A model generated the notes under the pieces. That model was not told where the DNA came from. It was given only the letters and a program-made list of their open reading frames with translations, and did no database searches. This document shows positions 8,848 to 18,684 of a stretch of 64,000 nucleotides of DNA, piece by piece. How positions within the stretch are numbered: the stretch's first letter is position 1; the number at the start of each line of letters is the position of its first letter. The DNA comes from Phycisphaerae bacterium RAS1 (lineage in GTDB: Bacteria > Planctomycetota > Phycisphaerae > UBA1845 > Fen-1342): the NCBI GenBank assembly GCA_007859745.1, contig SMLU01000001.1:1-64000 (forward strand). The letters run 5' to 3'. Position numbers and translations under genes: made by a program.

Positions 8848-10095
8848 CTAAACCTCTTCGAACATCTTCAAGTAACTGACGTAGCGCCGCGGGCTGATGT
8901 TCCCCTCGTCCACCGCCGCGCGAACCGCACAGCCATCCTCGTCGCGATGCAGGCAGTCGTTGAACCGGCAGCGCGGCACATAGGGCACAAACTCCTCGAA
9001 GAACGCCTCAAGCTGCCCCGGATCGACATCCCACAAGTCAAAGCCGCGCACGCCCGGCGTGTCCACAATGAACCCGCCCGTCTCCAGCCGCAGCAGCCGC
9101 GCCCGCGTGGTCGTGTGTTTCCCCTTCTCATTCCCATCGGAGACGTCGCCGACGACCAGCCCCAATCCCGGCTCCACGGCGTTGGCGAGCGAGCTCTTGC
9201 CGACGCCGCTCTGCCCCGAGAGCGCGCTGATGTGACCGCGCAGCGCCTCGCGAAGCATCTCCACTCCCGTTCCGGTCGTCGCGCTCGTGACCAGGCACTG
9301 ATATCCGAGACTCTGAAACTCCGCGACAATCTCGATGACGTGGTCGAGGTACGTCGATTCACCCTCCTCGTCCAGCAACTCATCCGTAATCGCGGGTACG
9401 ACGTTGCGGTCGCGCTCGCGCCGCAGCTCCTCCTCGAAGCCCGACAGCAGGTCCGCCTTGTTGAAGCAGATGATCGGCCGCAGCCCGCCGCGCAGCGCCG
9501 CCACCACGTACCGATCGATCAGGTGCGGCTTCAGCCGCGGCTGGGCCACGCTGGCCACGATCACGAGCTGATCGGCATTCGCGGCGATGACATGCTGCCG
9601 CCCTCCGGCGATCCCCAGGCGTGCCGTGTCATGCCCGGCCCGCACTCGTCGCGACAGCAGCGACCGCCGCGGCTCGACGCGCTCAATCACGCCGACGTGT
9701 TGCCCGTCGTGACAGCCCGACAGGTCGGCGAACCACACGCCATCCCCGACCGTCACCGGCCCACGCTCCTCGATCAGCATCGTGCGCAGCACGCGGCGGA
9801 TCGTGCACATCCAGACGCCGCCGCCGTCGTCGACGCTGCACACCGCTCCATGCACCTCGGTGATCGTGCCGCGCTTCCAGAGCGATTCGTCGATGAGCGG
9901 CGCGTTCTGATCATCGACGATGATCGTCCGCCGGCGCGACAGCTCCCCCTTGGCCCCCATCGACTCGTGCGAGCTCGCGTCCATCGCCGCATCGTCTCCG
10001 ACCCTGAAACGGCGCGTCAGGTTCTCGCCGCGAGCCCGTGCCTGGCGGTTCTTGCGGAAATCAACGCGGACCTTCCGGCCGGATTTCTTCGCCAT
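8848..10095 (-). CDS. rsgA: Small-subunit ribosome biogenesis GTPase RsgA
   Basis: 415 residues from the ATG at 10095 (MAKKSGRKVRVDFRKN, a basic start typical of the family). Order of motifs shows a circularly permuted GTPase: an OB-fold region (about 75-160), G4 CFNKADLL, G1 GQSGVGKSSLANAV, a KGKHTTTRARL G2 segment and G3 DTPGVRGF, followed by a C-terminal zinc site CRFNDCLH plus C. RsgA binds the 30S subunit and its GTPase activity checks late maturation. It is convergent with the peroxidase gene and divergent from the DUF4331 gene. The N-terminal 40 residues are longer than in E. coli. Confidence 0.95.
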   Translation of the reverse strand: MAKKSGRKVRVDFRKNRQARARGENLTRRFRVGDDAAMDASSHESMGAKGELSRRRTIIVDDQNAPLIDESLWKRGTITEVHGAVCSVDDGGGVWMCTIRRVLRTMLIEERGPVTVGDGVWFADLSGCHDGQHVGVIERVEPRRSLLSRRVRAGHDTARLGIAGGRQHVIAANADQLVIVASVAQPRLKPHLIDRYVVAALRGGLRPIICFNKADLLSGFEEELRRERDRNVVPAITDELLDEEGESTYLDHVIEIVAEFQSLGYQCLVTSATTGTGVEMLREALRGHISALSGQSGVGKSSLANAVEPGLGLVVGDVSDGNEKGKHTTTRARLLRLETGGFIVDTPGVRGFDLWDVDPGQLEAFFEEFVPYVPRCRFNDCLHRDEDGCAVRAAVDEGNISPRRYVSYLKMFEEV

Positions 10096-10255
10096 GCGCA
10101 CATGATAGGCCTGCGGAATGCGGGCAGGAAATCTCCACGGCCGGAACCGCCGAAAGTGATCGCCGCGAAATCCAACCGGCCGGCGACTGCGTATCCCATG
10201 CGACCGCGCGCCGCCGCAGGCGCGCACACAACCTGAAATTGCCAAGGAGCATGCG

Positions 10256-11713
10256 ATGCGATTTAACCGTCCGTCCCGGCTGGCCGGACTCGTGCTGGGG
10301 ACCGCCGCCGCGGCCATCCCCGCCAGCGCCTCCAGCCACCGCGAGGCCCCCTTCGTCACCGAGCACCCCAAGGTCGATGCAACCGATTTCTACATGTTCC
10401 GCAGCTACGAGCCTGGCCGCGAGGACCACGTGGTGCTGATCGCCAACTACGTGCCGTTCGAAACGCAGTATGGCGGGCCAAACTATTTCCAGCTCGATCC
10501 GAACGCGCTGTACGAAATCCTGATTGACAACAACGGCGACGCCCGTGAAGACCTCACGTTTCAGTTCCGCTTCAACAGCGAACTGCGCGACATCGCTCTG
10601 CCGATCGGCCCGCCCGGCGCTGCGAAGATGGTCAGCATCCCACTGGTCAACGCGGGCCAGATCAGCGCCGACGACATGTCGGTTCAGAATGTGCTCGAAC
10701 GCTACGAGGTCACGCTGGTCCGCGGCGACCGCCGCAGCGGACAGCGCCGCCCGGTCGAGACGACCAGCGGCGCCCGCCGCCTCAGCAAGCCGTTCGACAA
10801 TATCGGCGCCAAGTCGATCCCGAACTACGAGGACTACGCTCGCCGCTTCATCTACAACATCCGCATCCCCGGCTGCGACCAGACCGGCCGCGTGTTCGTG
10901 GGCCAGCGCAAGGACCCCTTCGTCGTGAACCTGGGCGAGACGTTCGACCTCGTCAACATCACCAACCCGCTCGGAGCGGTGGACGCGGAGGCGGACGACC
11001 TGGCCGACGACAACATCACCTCGATCATCCTGGAGCTGCCGATCGCGTGCCTGACGACGGCCGGCAATCCGACCATCGGCGCGTGGACCGCCGCCAGCCT
11101 GCGCCAGGCGCGCGTGCTGGATCGCACGCCGAACTTCGACCGCCCGGCGATCGAGGGCGGGGCGTGGGTGCAGGTGTCGCGGCTCAGCGCACCGCTGGTG
11201 AACGAGGTGGTCATCGGCCTGAAGGACAAGAATCGCTTCAACGCCAGCGAGCCGAAGGACGACGGCCAGTTCGCTGATTACGTAACGCATCCGACCCTGC
11301 CGGCGCTGCTCGAAATCCTGTTCGGTGCGGCCGGCGTCCGCGCACCGACCGCTTTTCCGCGCACCGACCTGGTCGCCGCGTTTCTGACCGGCGTCGACGG
11401 ATTGAACGTCAACGGCTCGACGGCGGAGATGCTGCGGCTCAATACGAGCATCGCGCCACAGCCGGCCAGCATGCAGAACAACCTGGGCGTCATCGGAGGC
11501 GACACCGCCGGCTTCCCCAACGGCCGCCGTCCGGGAGACGACGTGGTCGACATCGAGCTGCGTGTGGCGATGGGCATCCTGCTGCCGGCGGCCGATGCGC
11601 CCAGCGGTCAGCTTCCATTCACCGACGGCGCGATCGTCGATGCGAGCTTTTTCGATACACGCTTCCCCTTCCTGCGGACGCCCGTGTCCAGCTCGCCGAA
11701 CATGACGCCGTAA
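10256..11713 (+). CDS. Secreted DUF4331 family protein
   Basis: 485 residues, with an AAGGAG ribosome-binding site 6 bases before the ATG and a signal peptide cut after ASA (about residue 24). The mature start SSHREAPFVTEHPKVDATDF, followed by YMFRSYEPG, is the conserved opening of DUF4331 proteins, often found in gammaproteobacterial, planctomycete and cyanobacterial exported proteins. Later family segments include VNLGETFDLVN and NRFNASEPKDDGQFADYVTH. No catalytic function is established for the family. It is followed by a lipoprotein-like gene and a DUF4198 gene on the same strand, which may form a transcription unit. Confidence 0.85.
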   Translation: MRFNRPSRLAGLVLGTAAAAIPASASSHREAPFVTEHPKVDATDFYMFRSYEPGREDHVVLIANYVPFETQYGGPNYFQLDPNALYEILIDNNGDAREDLTFQFRFNSELRDIALPIGPPGAAKMVSIPLVNAGQISADDMSVQNVLERYEVTLVRGDRRSGQRRPVETTSGARRLSKPFDNIGAKSIPNYEDYARRFIYNIRIPGCDQTGRVFVGQRKDPFVVNLGETFDLVNITNPLGAVDAEADDLADDNITSIILELPIACLTTAGNPTIGAWTAASLRQARVLDRTPNFDRPAIEGGAWVQVSRLSAPLVNEVVIGLKDKNRFNASEPKDDGQFADYVTHPTLPALLEILFGAAGVRAPTAFPRTDLVAAFLTGVDGLNVNGSTAEMLRLNTSIAPQPASMQNNLGVIGGDTAGFPNGRRPGDDVVDIELRVAMGILLPAADAPSGQLPFTDGAIVDASFFDTRFPFLRTPVSSSPNMTP

Positions 11714-11729
11714 TTGCCGTGCATGATCC

Positions 11730-11763
11730 GATCCGAGCCGCGACCGTGAGGGAGCGGTTCCGA
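11730..11763 (+). repeat. Family-A repeat unit in the leader of the next gene
   Basis: The sequence ccgagccgcgaccgtgaggg followed by agcggttc is one unit of the abundant family-A repeat. It lies 97 bases upstream of the ATG at 11860 and makes an upstream frame (from 11719) look open. Confidence 0.8.
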
Positions 11764-11859
11764 GAACTTCGCAAGCACCAAATGCTTACGCGCGCGGCTC
11801 GGAATGAACCGACGGTTACGGGACAGCCTCTACAAGAAACAGAACAGAGGATCTGGACA

Positions 11860-12156
11860 ATGCGACACCTGAGACACTGGGTACTTTCCGCGATGGCGCT
11901 CGCCGGACTGGCCGGCGCTGGCGGTTGTCCGCTGACCAATCCGACTGCCGACGGCAGCACTGGCAATGGCAACGTCAACGACAACACCGGAACCGACAAG
12001 GATGCCGGCGGCACGACGCAAGTCAAGCTCGATGCGTTCGTCAAGATACTGCTCAACATGACCAGCGATGACGCCGAGCCGGTCGACGTGGACGCGACGA
12101 CATTCCGGATTGACGAAGACGCGGCCGCGTTCGACGATTTGTTCGAGGGCAAATGA
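11860..12156 (+). CDS. Small secreted lipoprotein-like protein of unknown function
   Basis: 98 residues from the ATG at 11860 (AGAGG 9 bases upstream); an upstream in-frame extension is repeat sequence and is rejected. MRHLRHWVLSAMALAGLAGA then GGC resembles a lipoprotein signal with a weak lipobox (AGGC). After it comes a Gly/Asn/Thr/Asp-rich linker (GNGNVNDNTGTDKDAGGT) and an acidic tail containing VDVDATTFRIDEDAAAFDDL. No family was recognised. It sits between the DUF4331 and DUF4198 genes, with 45 bases to the latter. Confidence 0.65.
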   Translation: MRHLRHWVLSAMALAGLAGAGGCPLTNPTADGSTGNGNVNDNTGTDKDAGGTTQVKLDAFVKILLNMTSDDAEPVDVDATTFRIDEDAAAFDDLFEGK

Positions 12157-12201
12157 CCGACCCCGCACCGCCGGCCCGCTGACTTCAAGGAGCAACCCAA
12201 G

Positions 12202-12996
12202 ATGACCTCGAGACGCACCACCGCTCGAACAACCGCCTTTTTTTCCGCGATGGTGTCGCTGTCATGCGCCGCCCGCGCCCACGACTTCTGGATCGAACCC
12301 TCCTCGTTCAGGCCGGCCGGCGGCGAGGCGATACGAATCGCCTTGCGCGTCGGCGAGCAGTTCGACGGCGAGGCCGTGAAGCGCAACGACGAGAAGATCG
12401 AGCGTTTCGTCATCCTCGGCCCGGAAGGCGAGAAGCCCGTCGCCGGCCGCGACGGCGCCGACCCGGCCGGGCTGGCGCGCTGCGACAAGCCTGGCGGCTA
12501 CGTGGTTCTCTACCGCAGCCGGCGCTCGTCGATCGAGCTTGAGGCCGCCAAGTTCGAAAGCTATCTGCGCGAGGAGGGATTGGAGGCGATCATCGCGCAG
12601 CGCGCCGCCGCCGGGCAGAGCGACAAGCCGGGCCGCGAGGTCTATTCGCGCTGCGCCAAGGCGCTCATCCGAGTCGGCGACGGCCCGCAGGCGGACCGCC
12701 GTGCAGGCCTGCCGCTCGAACTCATCGCACTCGACGCCGCCTCCAAGGCCGGCGCCGGCGCTTCATTTGAGCTGTTGTACGACGGCAAGCCCCTCGCGGG
12801 CGCGCGGGTCTGCGCACTTCGCAAAGGCGCCGGCGACCAGGAACTGTCCGTTCGCACCGACGCCGCGGGCAGGGTCGAGTTCAAGCTCGACCAACCCGGC
12901 GTGTGGCTCATCAAGGCGGTTCACATGACACGCGCCCCGGCCGACGCCAACGCCGACTGGGAAAGCCTCTGGGCGACGCTGACGTTCGAGAAGTAG
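12202..12996 (+). CDS. DUF4198 domain protein (exported)
   Basis: 264 residues, signal peptide cut near ARA (about residue 27), AAGGAG 15 bases upstream. The mature start HDFWIEPSSFRPAGGEAIRI and the C-terminal GKPLAGARVCALRKG and TDAAGRVEFKLDQPGVWLIK segments match DUF4198, a periplasmic beta-sandwich family often near metal-uptake systems or in planctomycete exported clusters. No metal-transport genes are nearby, so a metal role is not supported here. Confidence 0.82.
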   Translation: MTSRRTTARTTAFFSAMVSLSCAARAHDFWIEPSSFRPAGGEAIRIALRVGEQFDGEAVKRNDEKIERFVILGPEGEKPVAGRDGADPAGLARCDKPGGYVVLYRSRRSSIELEAAKFESYLREEGLEAIIAQRAAAGQSDKPGREVYSRCAKALIRVGDGPQADRRAGLPLELIALDAASKAGAGASFELLYDGKPLAGARVCALRKGAGDQELSVRTDAAGRVEFKLDQPGVWLIKAVHMTRAPADANADWESLWATLTFEK

Positions 12997-13512
12997 CAGT
13001 CACCCCGTGACTGCGTTGCGATCCGAGCCGCGCGCGTAAGCACGCGGTTCTCCAAACCCCCACCGGCGTTTCTATCCGAGCCGCGCGCGTGAGCAAGCGG
13101 TTCTCCAAACCTCCACTCCCTCACGGTCGCGGCTCGGAAAAAACACGCCCCCTTACGGCCCTTACCGCCGCGGCTCGGAACGAGCTCGCTCCATCAAATA
13201 AAAAAGAAGCACCCAGCATCTTCCTGCCCGCCGGCTGCGTGAGCCGGATCGGCGTCACGTCGCCCGGCGTGCGGGCCGCGCAGAATCGCGCGGAAAGAGG
13301 CTGCGTGCTTCGCGTCGTGAAGATCGGCTGGTGATTCGGACGTCAATCGACTGTTCTTAACAAGCCGCGCCGCTTGCTACAGCAGGCGCGACTTCAGTGG
13401 CGCGTTTCGATCGCAAGGCAGAAGCGCCATACACTCGCGTGCGGCGCCGCCAACCCGGCTAATCGTGTTCAGAATGTCGCATAAGATCGTCCGCATCACG
13501 CGCGTCTCCCGA
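12997..13512. repeat. Intergenic region with three family-A repeat units
   Basis: Family-A related units occur at about 13021-13056 and 13075-13110 (variant with gccgcgcgcg) and, inverted, at 13118-13138. A short open frame (13089-13334) starts inside a repeat; its 3' part AGCVSRIGVTSPGVRA could be a gene remnant but has no recognised homology. Bases 13340-13512 show nothing clear. Confidence 0.55.
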
Positions 13513-13560
13513 CTACTTGCCCTTCTTCTTGGCCTTCTTCTTGGCCTTCTTCTTAGCCAT
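13513..13560 (-). CDS. 15-residue Lys/Ala micro-ORF downstream of smc
   Basis: ATG at 13560 to TAG at 13513 encodes MAKKKAKKKAKKKGK. A GAGG motif lies 7 bases upstream of the ATG, and the frame starts 32 bases after the smc stop on the same strand. Such KKA repeats resemble the nucleic-acid-binding tails of planctomycete histone-like proteins, so this could be a tiny DNA-binding peptide or the remnant of such a tail. No independent evidence of translation. Confidence 0.35.
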   Translation of the reverse strand: MAKKKAKKKAKKKGK

Positions 13561-13592
13561 CTGGCTACCTCGCAAAAAGGGAAACGGAATTG

Positions 13593-16500
13593 TCACGCCA
13601 ACGTAGGCGTGCTCACTCGATCGTCAAAGCGGACGCTGACACGCTTGCTGACCCCCGGCTCTTCCATCGTAATGCCGTAGAGCACATCCGCATGCTGCAT
13701 CGTCCGCTTGCTGTGCGTAATCACGACGAACTGCGTCCGCGCCAAAAACTCCGTCAGCACGCCATTAAAGCGATCCACGTTCGCTTCGTCCAGTGCCGCG
13801 TCGACTTCATCCAGAATTGCGAACGGCGATGGTTTACTCTTGAACACCGCCATGATCAAGGCCACCGCGGTCATCGTCTTCTCGCCGCCCGACAAAAGCG
13901 AGATCGATTGCGGCTCTTTTCCCGGCGGACGAGCGATGATCTCGATCCCGCACTCCAGCGGCTTTTCCGGATCTTCCAGAATGACGTCCGCCTTTCCGCC
14001 GCCGAAGAGCCGCCGAAACATGTCCCGAAAATTTTCGCGGATTTCGGCGAACGCCGCGCTGAATCGCGCCGTCGACTCCGCGTCCAGCTCGCGAATCAAC
14101 GCGTCGAGCCGCTCCACCGAGCTGTTCAGGTCGTCGCGCTGCGCGATCAGGTTCTCATAGCGCGGCGTCAGTTCTTCCAGCTCCGCAATCGCGTCGAGGT
14201 TCACGTTGCCCAGCCGCGAGATCTTTCCGCGCAGCTCCTCGATCTCGCCGCGGATCGCCTCCCAGTCCTGCTCGCTGTGCTGGTAGGTCGCGACCTGCGC
14301 CGCCAGGTCGACGCCCAGCTCGTCGCGCACGCGGACCGCCAGGCCGTCGGCGCGCACCTCAATCTCGCGCAGCGACACCTCGCAGCCGCGCAGCTCTTCG
14401 TCCGTCGCTTCGATCTGCCGGTGCAGCTCCCGGGCCGCCGCGCCGCACTGCTCGATCCGCTCGCGCACCGCCTGCCGCTCGGTCCGCAGCTCCAGCGCCT
14501 CCGCCTGTTTCTGCTCGCACGCCGGGATGCACGCCTCGCGCCGCTGGCGCGCGTCCAGCAGCTCGCTCCGCGCCGCGTCGATCTGCCGCAGCGACTCGGC
14601 CGCGTCGCGCTCGGCGCTGCCCTGCTCAGACAGGAGCGTCTTCAGACTCGTTTCCAGCGCCGCCGCCGCCGCCTCGGCCGCGGACCGCTTTTCGGAGAGG
14701 CGCCCGGCCTCGACCAGCGTCTGTGTGTGCGCCGCCGACGCACCGGCCAGCAGCGCGTCCAGCCGCTCGAGTTCCGCCGCCAGGGCCGCCGCCTGCGACT
14801 CGTGCGATTCCTGAACGCCGCGCGCCTCGGCGAGCTGCGTCCGGAGCGCTTCAAATTGTGCGCCCAGCTCGCTCAGCGTGCGCCCCAGGCTGGCGAGTTC
14901 CGAATCCAATCCGCCGCTTTCGCGCTCGGCGCGCGCCAGCTCGTCATCGATCCGCGCCAGCGTGCTGCGGGCCTCGGACGTGTCGCGCTGCGCCGCGGCG
15001 ATTTCGGCCAGGGCGCTGTCCCGCTGCAGATGGACGTCGGATGCGGTCGCAGCCAGCTCGCTCCGCGCCCGCTGTGCGTGAACCAGGCTGGCCTCGATCT
15101 GCTCGATCTCGCGCTGATGCTGCCGAATCTCGGCTCGGCGCGTAAAGAGGCCCGGCGCGGCGGCGGCGCCGCCGACCAGGATGCGTCCGTTGGCGCCGAT
15201 TGCGTCACCGTCGAGCGTGACGAAGACGTATCCCTCGGGCGCCTCGCCGGCCAACGCCAGCGCCCGCTCCAGCACGTCCACGACGATCGTCCGGCCGAGC
15301 AGCGCCGCAGCCAGATCGCGAAATTCCGAATCGGTGGTCACCCAGTCCGCCGCACACGCGACAAATCCCGGCGCGTCGACATAGCTCCGCGGGGGGGCGG
15401 GCTGGATGCGATCCAGCGTAACCACGCCCACGCCGCCCGGAAGCGCCGCGTGCTTGCCCAGCTCGGCGAAGAACGCGTACGTGTCGCGCACCACCAGGTC
15501 CTTCTCAAACGTCGCCAGGATCGGCCCGAGAATCGGCAGCCGCGGATCGTCGATCCGCAGCACGTCAGCCACCAGACCGACCACGCCGGCCGAGGGAATC
15601 TCACCGCGCCACGCGAGGACGGTTCGTGCGGCCTGATCGATCCCCTCGAAGCGCCGCTCCATGTCCTCGAGCACGGTCAGGCGCGACTGCGCCGCCGTGC
15701 GGCTGTCGCGCCAGTGGCCAATCTCCTCGTCCGCGGCTCGCAGTTGCGTCCCGAGCGACTCAAGCTGGGACTCCAGTGCGCGGATTCTTGCGGAGGTCTG
15801 CCGCGTCGTTTCTTCCAGCCCTTGCATCCTGTCCGCGACGACCGAGCGCCGCGCGGCCAGGGCCCCGCGCTCGTCCGCGATCTGGGCCAGCCGCGCGTCG
15901 TAGCGCTGCGACTCGGCCGCCAGCCGGGTCCGCTCGCGCTCAAGCTGCTCGTGCTGATTCGTCAGCAGCGCCGCCCGCCGCACCGCGTCGAACGCTGCGG
16001 CCCGCGCGCCCTCAAGCTGACCGCGCGCGGACTGGCACGCCGCCGCGGCCTGCTCGCGCGCCTGCTGCGAGTGCCGCGCCGCCGCGGCCGCCTGGTCCGA
16101 CGCCGCGCTCAGCTCGCATAGAGCGCCGCGCTCGTCCGACAACCGCGCCTGCATCGCCGCGAACTTGCCTTCGCAGTCGGCGAGTTGTTTCCGCCGCCGG
16201 TCGCGCAGTGCGTCGAGTTCACCCAGCCGCCGCTCGCCCTGCGCCAGCCGCTCGGACAGCGCACTGATGTGCGCCTGAAGCTCGGCGATGGCCGCTTCCG
16301 CCGACTGAATCTGCTCGTCCAGCGTCTGCAATCGGCGCTCTTCCTCGGCCGCCAGCGCGTCGCACTGGCCGAGCTCCGTCCGCCGGCCGGTGATCGCGGT
16401 TCGCAGCTCGTCCGCTTTCGCGGCCGCCTCGGCCCGCGCTTGCAGCAGCGCGTGATACTCCGCCAGGCTGAACATCGAGCGCAGCTCGCGCAGGCGCGAA

Positions 16501-17156
16501 TCGTAATCCCTGTAGTTGCGCGCCTTGCCGGCCGCCAGTCGCACGCTGCGCAGGCGCTTTTCCAACTCGTCGATCACATCGACCAGCCGCTGCAGGTTGA
16601 TGCGCGTGCGCTCCAGCTTGCGCTCCGCCTCTTCCCGCCGCGCCTTGTAGCGGCTGATCCCCGCGGCTTCTTCGAAGATTTCGCGGCGTTCGACCGGGCT
16701 GGCCTGAATGAGCAGATCGACGCGACCCTGCGCAATGACGCTGTAGGCGTCGGTCCCCACGCCCGTGTCGAGGAACAGCGCTCGCACGTCCTTCAGGCGC
16801 GAAACGTTTCCGTTCAGTCGATACTCGCTTTGCCCGTTGCGAAGCAGCGTGCGCGCAACGGACACCTCTTCCTCGTCGCACGCCAGAATCCGCGAGCGGT
16901 TGTCAAACGCGAGGATGACCTCCGCGGCCGCGGCCGGCTTGCGCGAGCGCGAGCCGGAGAAGATCACATCCTCCATACACGAGCCGCGCAGGCTCTTGGC
17001 CGACTGCTCGCCCAGCACCCAGCGAACCGCGTCGAGGATGTTGCTTTTGCCGCAGCCGTTCGGGCCGACGATGGACGTGATACCCGGGCCGAAGTCGAAC
17101 TCTGTTCGATCGGCAAAGCTCTTGAACCCGTGCAGCGTGACGCGGCGAAGAAACAC
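13593..17156 (-). CDS. smc: Chromosome segregation ATPase SMC
   Basis: 1187 residues, full length for bacterial SMC, from a GTG start. N-terminal ABC half: [20 protein letters not shown], then Walker [10 protein letters not shown] (about residues 32-40). Long coiled coils (about 165-500 and 680-1030) flank a hinge containing [24 protein letters not shown] and LVGG. The C-terminal ABC half has the signature [13 protein letters not shown] (about 1084) and Walker [19 protein letters not shown] dimers with ScpAB compact and segregate the chromosome. scpA/scpB are not in the window. A good sigma-70 promoter sits directly upstream. Confidence 0.97.
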   Translation of the reverse strand: MFLRRVTLHGFKSFADRTEFDFGPGITSIVGPNGCGKSNILDAVRWVLGEQSAKSLRGSCMEDVIFSGSRSRKPAAAAEVILAFDNRSRILACDEEEVSVARTLLRNGQSEYRLNGNVSRLKDVRALFLDTGVGTDAYSVIAQGRVDLLIQASPVERREIFEEAAGISRYKARREEAERKLERTRINLQRLVDVIDELEKRLRSVRLAAGKARNYRDYDSRLRELRSMFSLAEYHALLQARAEAAAKADELRTAITGRRTELGQCDALAAEEERRLQTLDEQIQSAEAAIAELQAHISALSERLAQGERRLGELDALRDRRRKQLADCEGKFAAMQARLSDERGALCELSAASDQAAAAARHSQQAREQAAAACQSARGQLEGARAAAFDAVRRAALLTNQHEQLERERTRLAAESQRYDARLAQIADERGALAARRSVVADRMQGLEETTRQTSARIRALESQLESLGTQLRAADEEIGHWRDSRTAAQSRLTVLEDMERRFEGIDQAARTVLAWRGEIPSAGVVGLVADVLRIDDPRLPILGPILATFEKDLVVRDTYAFFAELGKHAALPGGVGVVTLDRIQPAPPRSYVDAPGFVACAADWVTTDSEFRDLAAALLGRTIVVDVLERALALAGEAPEGYVFVTLDGDAIGANGRILVGGAAAAPGLFTRRAEIRQHQREIEQIEASLVHAQRARSELAATASDVHLQRDSALAEIAAAQRDTSEARSTLARIDDELARAERESGGLDSELASLGRTLSELGAQFEALRTQLAEARGVQESHESQAAALAAELERLDALLAGASAAHTQTLVEAGRLSEKRSAAEAAAAALETSLKTLLSEQGSAERDAAESLRQIDAARSELLDARQRREACIPACEQKQAEALELRTERQAVRERIEQCGAAARELHRQIEATDEELRGCEVSLREIEVRADGLAVRVRDELGVDLAAQVATYQHSEQDWEAIRGEIEELRGKISRLGNVNLDAIAELEELTPRYENLIAQRDDLNSSVERLDALIRELDAESTARFSAAFAEIRENFRDMFRRLFGGGKADVILEDPEKPLECGIEIIARPPGKEPQSISLLSGGEKTMTAVALIMAVFKSKPSPFAILDEVDAALDEANVDRFNGVLTEFLARTQFVVITHSKRTMQHADVLYGITMEEPGVSKRVSVRFDDRVSTPTLA

Positions 17157-17169
17157 GGTGACCCTGATA

Positions 17170-17198
17170 ATTATAAGACCTAAACTAGCCTACTGCAA
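17170..17198 (-). promoter_or_regulatory. Sigma-70 promoter of smc
   Basis: On the minus strand TTGCAG (17198-17193), a 17-base spacer, then a perfect TATAAT (17175-17170). The expected start of transcription is near 17163, only about 7 bases before the GTG at 17156, so the smc message may be almost leaderless. Confidence 0.6.
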
Positions 17199-17427
17199 CA
17201 TATGGTAGTAAGTCTCGCGCTCAAACGCAAGCCCTGGTGCTACGGACGCGACGGACGGGTGCGAGCCCAACACGCTAATGGACGGGGATGTCGATTTATC
17301 GCCGGGCGAACGCCGTCCTTGGCGGTGTGTGTCGCGCCGTCCGTAACACGTTTCATAATCATAGGCTTACCGGACTCTGACACAAGCAGAATCCGACGCG
17401 CGACCTGAGATTTTTTCGCATTCGAGA

Positions 17428-17456
17428 TTGCATTGTCGGTTTTCGAAGAGTATAAC
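17428..17456 (+). promoter_or_regulatory. Sigma-70-like promoter of the PEP-CTERM gene
   Basis: TTGCAT (17428-17433), 17-base spacer, TATAAC (17451-17456). It predicts a leader of about 100 bases before the ATG at 17564, in an otherwise AT-richer stretch. Confidence 0.45.
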
Positions 17457-17563
17457 TGAGATTCGTCAGAGTAAGGGTGAGCGGCACCCAACTCGGATTT
17501 GTTCCAGGAGGCCAGAAGCACCTCCGCGTCACGTTCCTTGTTTTTTTGAGGGAGATTGAAACG

Positions 17564-18349
17564 ATGAAGAAGCTTTTGACGACTCTTGCAGTTGTGGCCT
17601 TCTCGGCTGCCGCTGCACAGGCTCAGACAGCCGCGTCGCGTTGGTTCCTGTCGACCGACGGCCTGTCGGACGGCGGCAACGTGAACAGCCCGGCGGTCGC
17701 CCCGGCGAACCTGGCCGGCCTGTCGAACCCGACGCTCGACACGACCGTGTCGACCCGCCTGTACCTGTGGCTGAACGTCACCACCGGCGGCCGCATCTGG
17801 AACGGTTTCCAGAACTACCAGGTCGAAGTCCGCGGCGGCACCGCCACGGCCACCGTCACGATTTACAATCTGCCGATGGTCGTTGACTTCGGCGATGACG
17901 GCGCGCCCGGTGGCGGCGACGACGTCACCCAGAACCGCTGGGCGTCGACGAACAATGGCTCCGGCCAGGGTTCGCAGAATGTGACCGGCATCACGATGTT
18001 CACCGTCGGTGGCATCGGCGCCCGTAATACGGCTCTCCCGCTGGGCGGCGACCCGCACTTCATCAACCCGGCCGGCAACGCGAACGATGCGATCCTCCTG
18101 GGTCAAATCGATTTCAGCGCTGGCGGCACCGGCTCGGTGTACATCCACCACGCTCTCGCCTCCGCGGCCACGGCCACGGGCGGCGTCGCCACCGCGAACA
18201 CGTTCGTTCGCCTTGGCTTCGGCGATGAAGGCGAGGTCTTCTCGGGCGGTTCTGGCGGCAAGACGTCGATCGCGGAAGCGACCCTGACGCCCGAGCCGGC
18301 CAGCCTGGCCCTCCTCGGCCTCGCGGCCCTTGCTCTGCGTCGTCGCTAG
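17564..18349 (+). CDS. PEP-CTERM-like exported protein
   Basis: 261 residues from the ATG at 17564, chosen for the GAGGGAG site 10 bases upstream and the signal peptide MKKLLTTLAVVAFSAAAAQA. The C-terminus TPEPASLALLGLAALALRRR is a PEP-CTERM-type sorting signal: PEP box, hydrophobic helix, Arg cluster. The mature region is a Gly/Thr/Asn-rich beta-type sequence with no recognised enzyme motif. Such proteins are processed by exosortases and go to the envelope or extracellular matrix; no exosortase gene is in the window. A strong intrinsic terminator follows. Confidence 0.85.
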   Translation: MKKLLTTLAVVAFSAAAAQAQTAASRWFLSTDGLSDGGNVNSPAVAPANLAGLSNPTLDTTVSTRLYLWLNVTTGGRIWNGFQNYQVEVRGGTATATVTIYNLPMVVDFGDDGAPGGGDDVTQNRWASTNNGSGQGSQNVTGITMFTVGGIGARNTALPLGGDPHFINPAGNANDAILLGQIDFSAGGTGSVYIHHALASAATATGGVATANTFVRLGFGDEGEVFSGGSGGKTSIAEATLTPEPASLALLGLAALALRRR

Positions 18350-18388
18350 ACCCTAACGAACGGTAGAGTCTCACACACGGCTATCCGG

Positions 18389-18419
18389 AAGCCCGACGCA
18401 AGTCGGGCTTCTCTTTTTG
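18389..18419 (+). terminator. Intrinsic terminator after the PEP-CTERM gene
   Basis: Stem AAGCCCGAC / GTCGGGCTT with a GCAA tetraloop, followed by ctcttttt, 40 bases after the stop codon. Confidence 0.85.
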
Positions 18420-18423
18420 TCCA

Positions 18424-18535
18424 CCCGAGCCGCGACCGTCTTTCCGAGCCGCGACCGTCTTTCCGAGCCGCGACCGTCTTTCCGAGCCGCGACCGTCTTT
18501 CCGAGCCGCGACCGTGAGGGAGCGGTTCTTCGAGC
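18424..18535. repeat. Tandem family-A array (19-bp units) ending in a full unit
   Basis: Five head-to-tail copies of ccgagccgcgaccgtcttt (period 19) of which the last continues into the full family-A unit (gtgagggagcggttctt). A core of family F (gctcgcttgcgcttcgcgtt) follows at about 18586. The 335-base gap 18350-18684 contains only the terminator and these repeats. Confidence 0.85.
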
Positions 18536-18684
18536 CCTCCGCGCCGCACCAATTCTGACTACCCGCCCAACCTCACCCGCCGCCGCGCTCGCTTGCGCTT
18601 CGCGTTCGGACCGACCCGGACGGCGCGAAAACTCCGCGAAGACCCCGCGAAAGCCGCCGATGGCCGACGCGACCGTCCACTTCC

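Larger units (their letters stand above)
17157..17563. other. Divergent promoter region between smc and the PEP-CTERM gene
   Basis: The 407-base gap is visibly less GC-rich at both ends, where one sigma-70 type promoter faces each gene (17170-17198 leftwards, 17428-17456 rightwards). Nothing else was recognised in the middle (17220-17400). Confidence 0.6.

Noticed and set aside
13089-13334. 81-residue frame between the DUF4198 gene and smc
   Set aside because: It starts in a family-A repeat and shows no recognised homology; the 3' half could be a gene remnant but cannot be supported.
13590-16121. 843-residue open frame on the plus strand
   Set aside because: Arg/Leu-rich shadow of smc with no recognisable motif.
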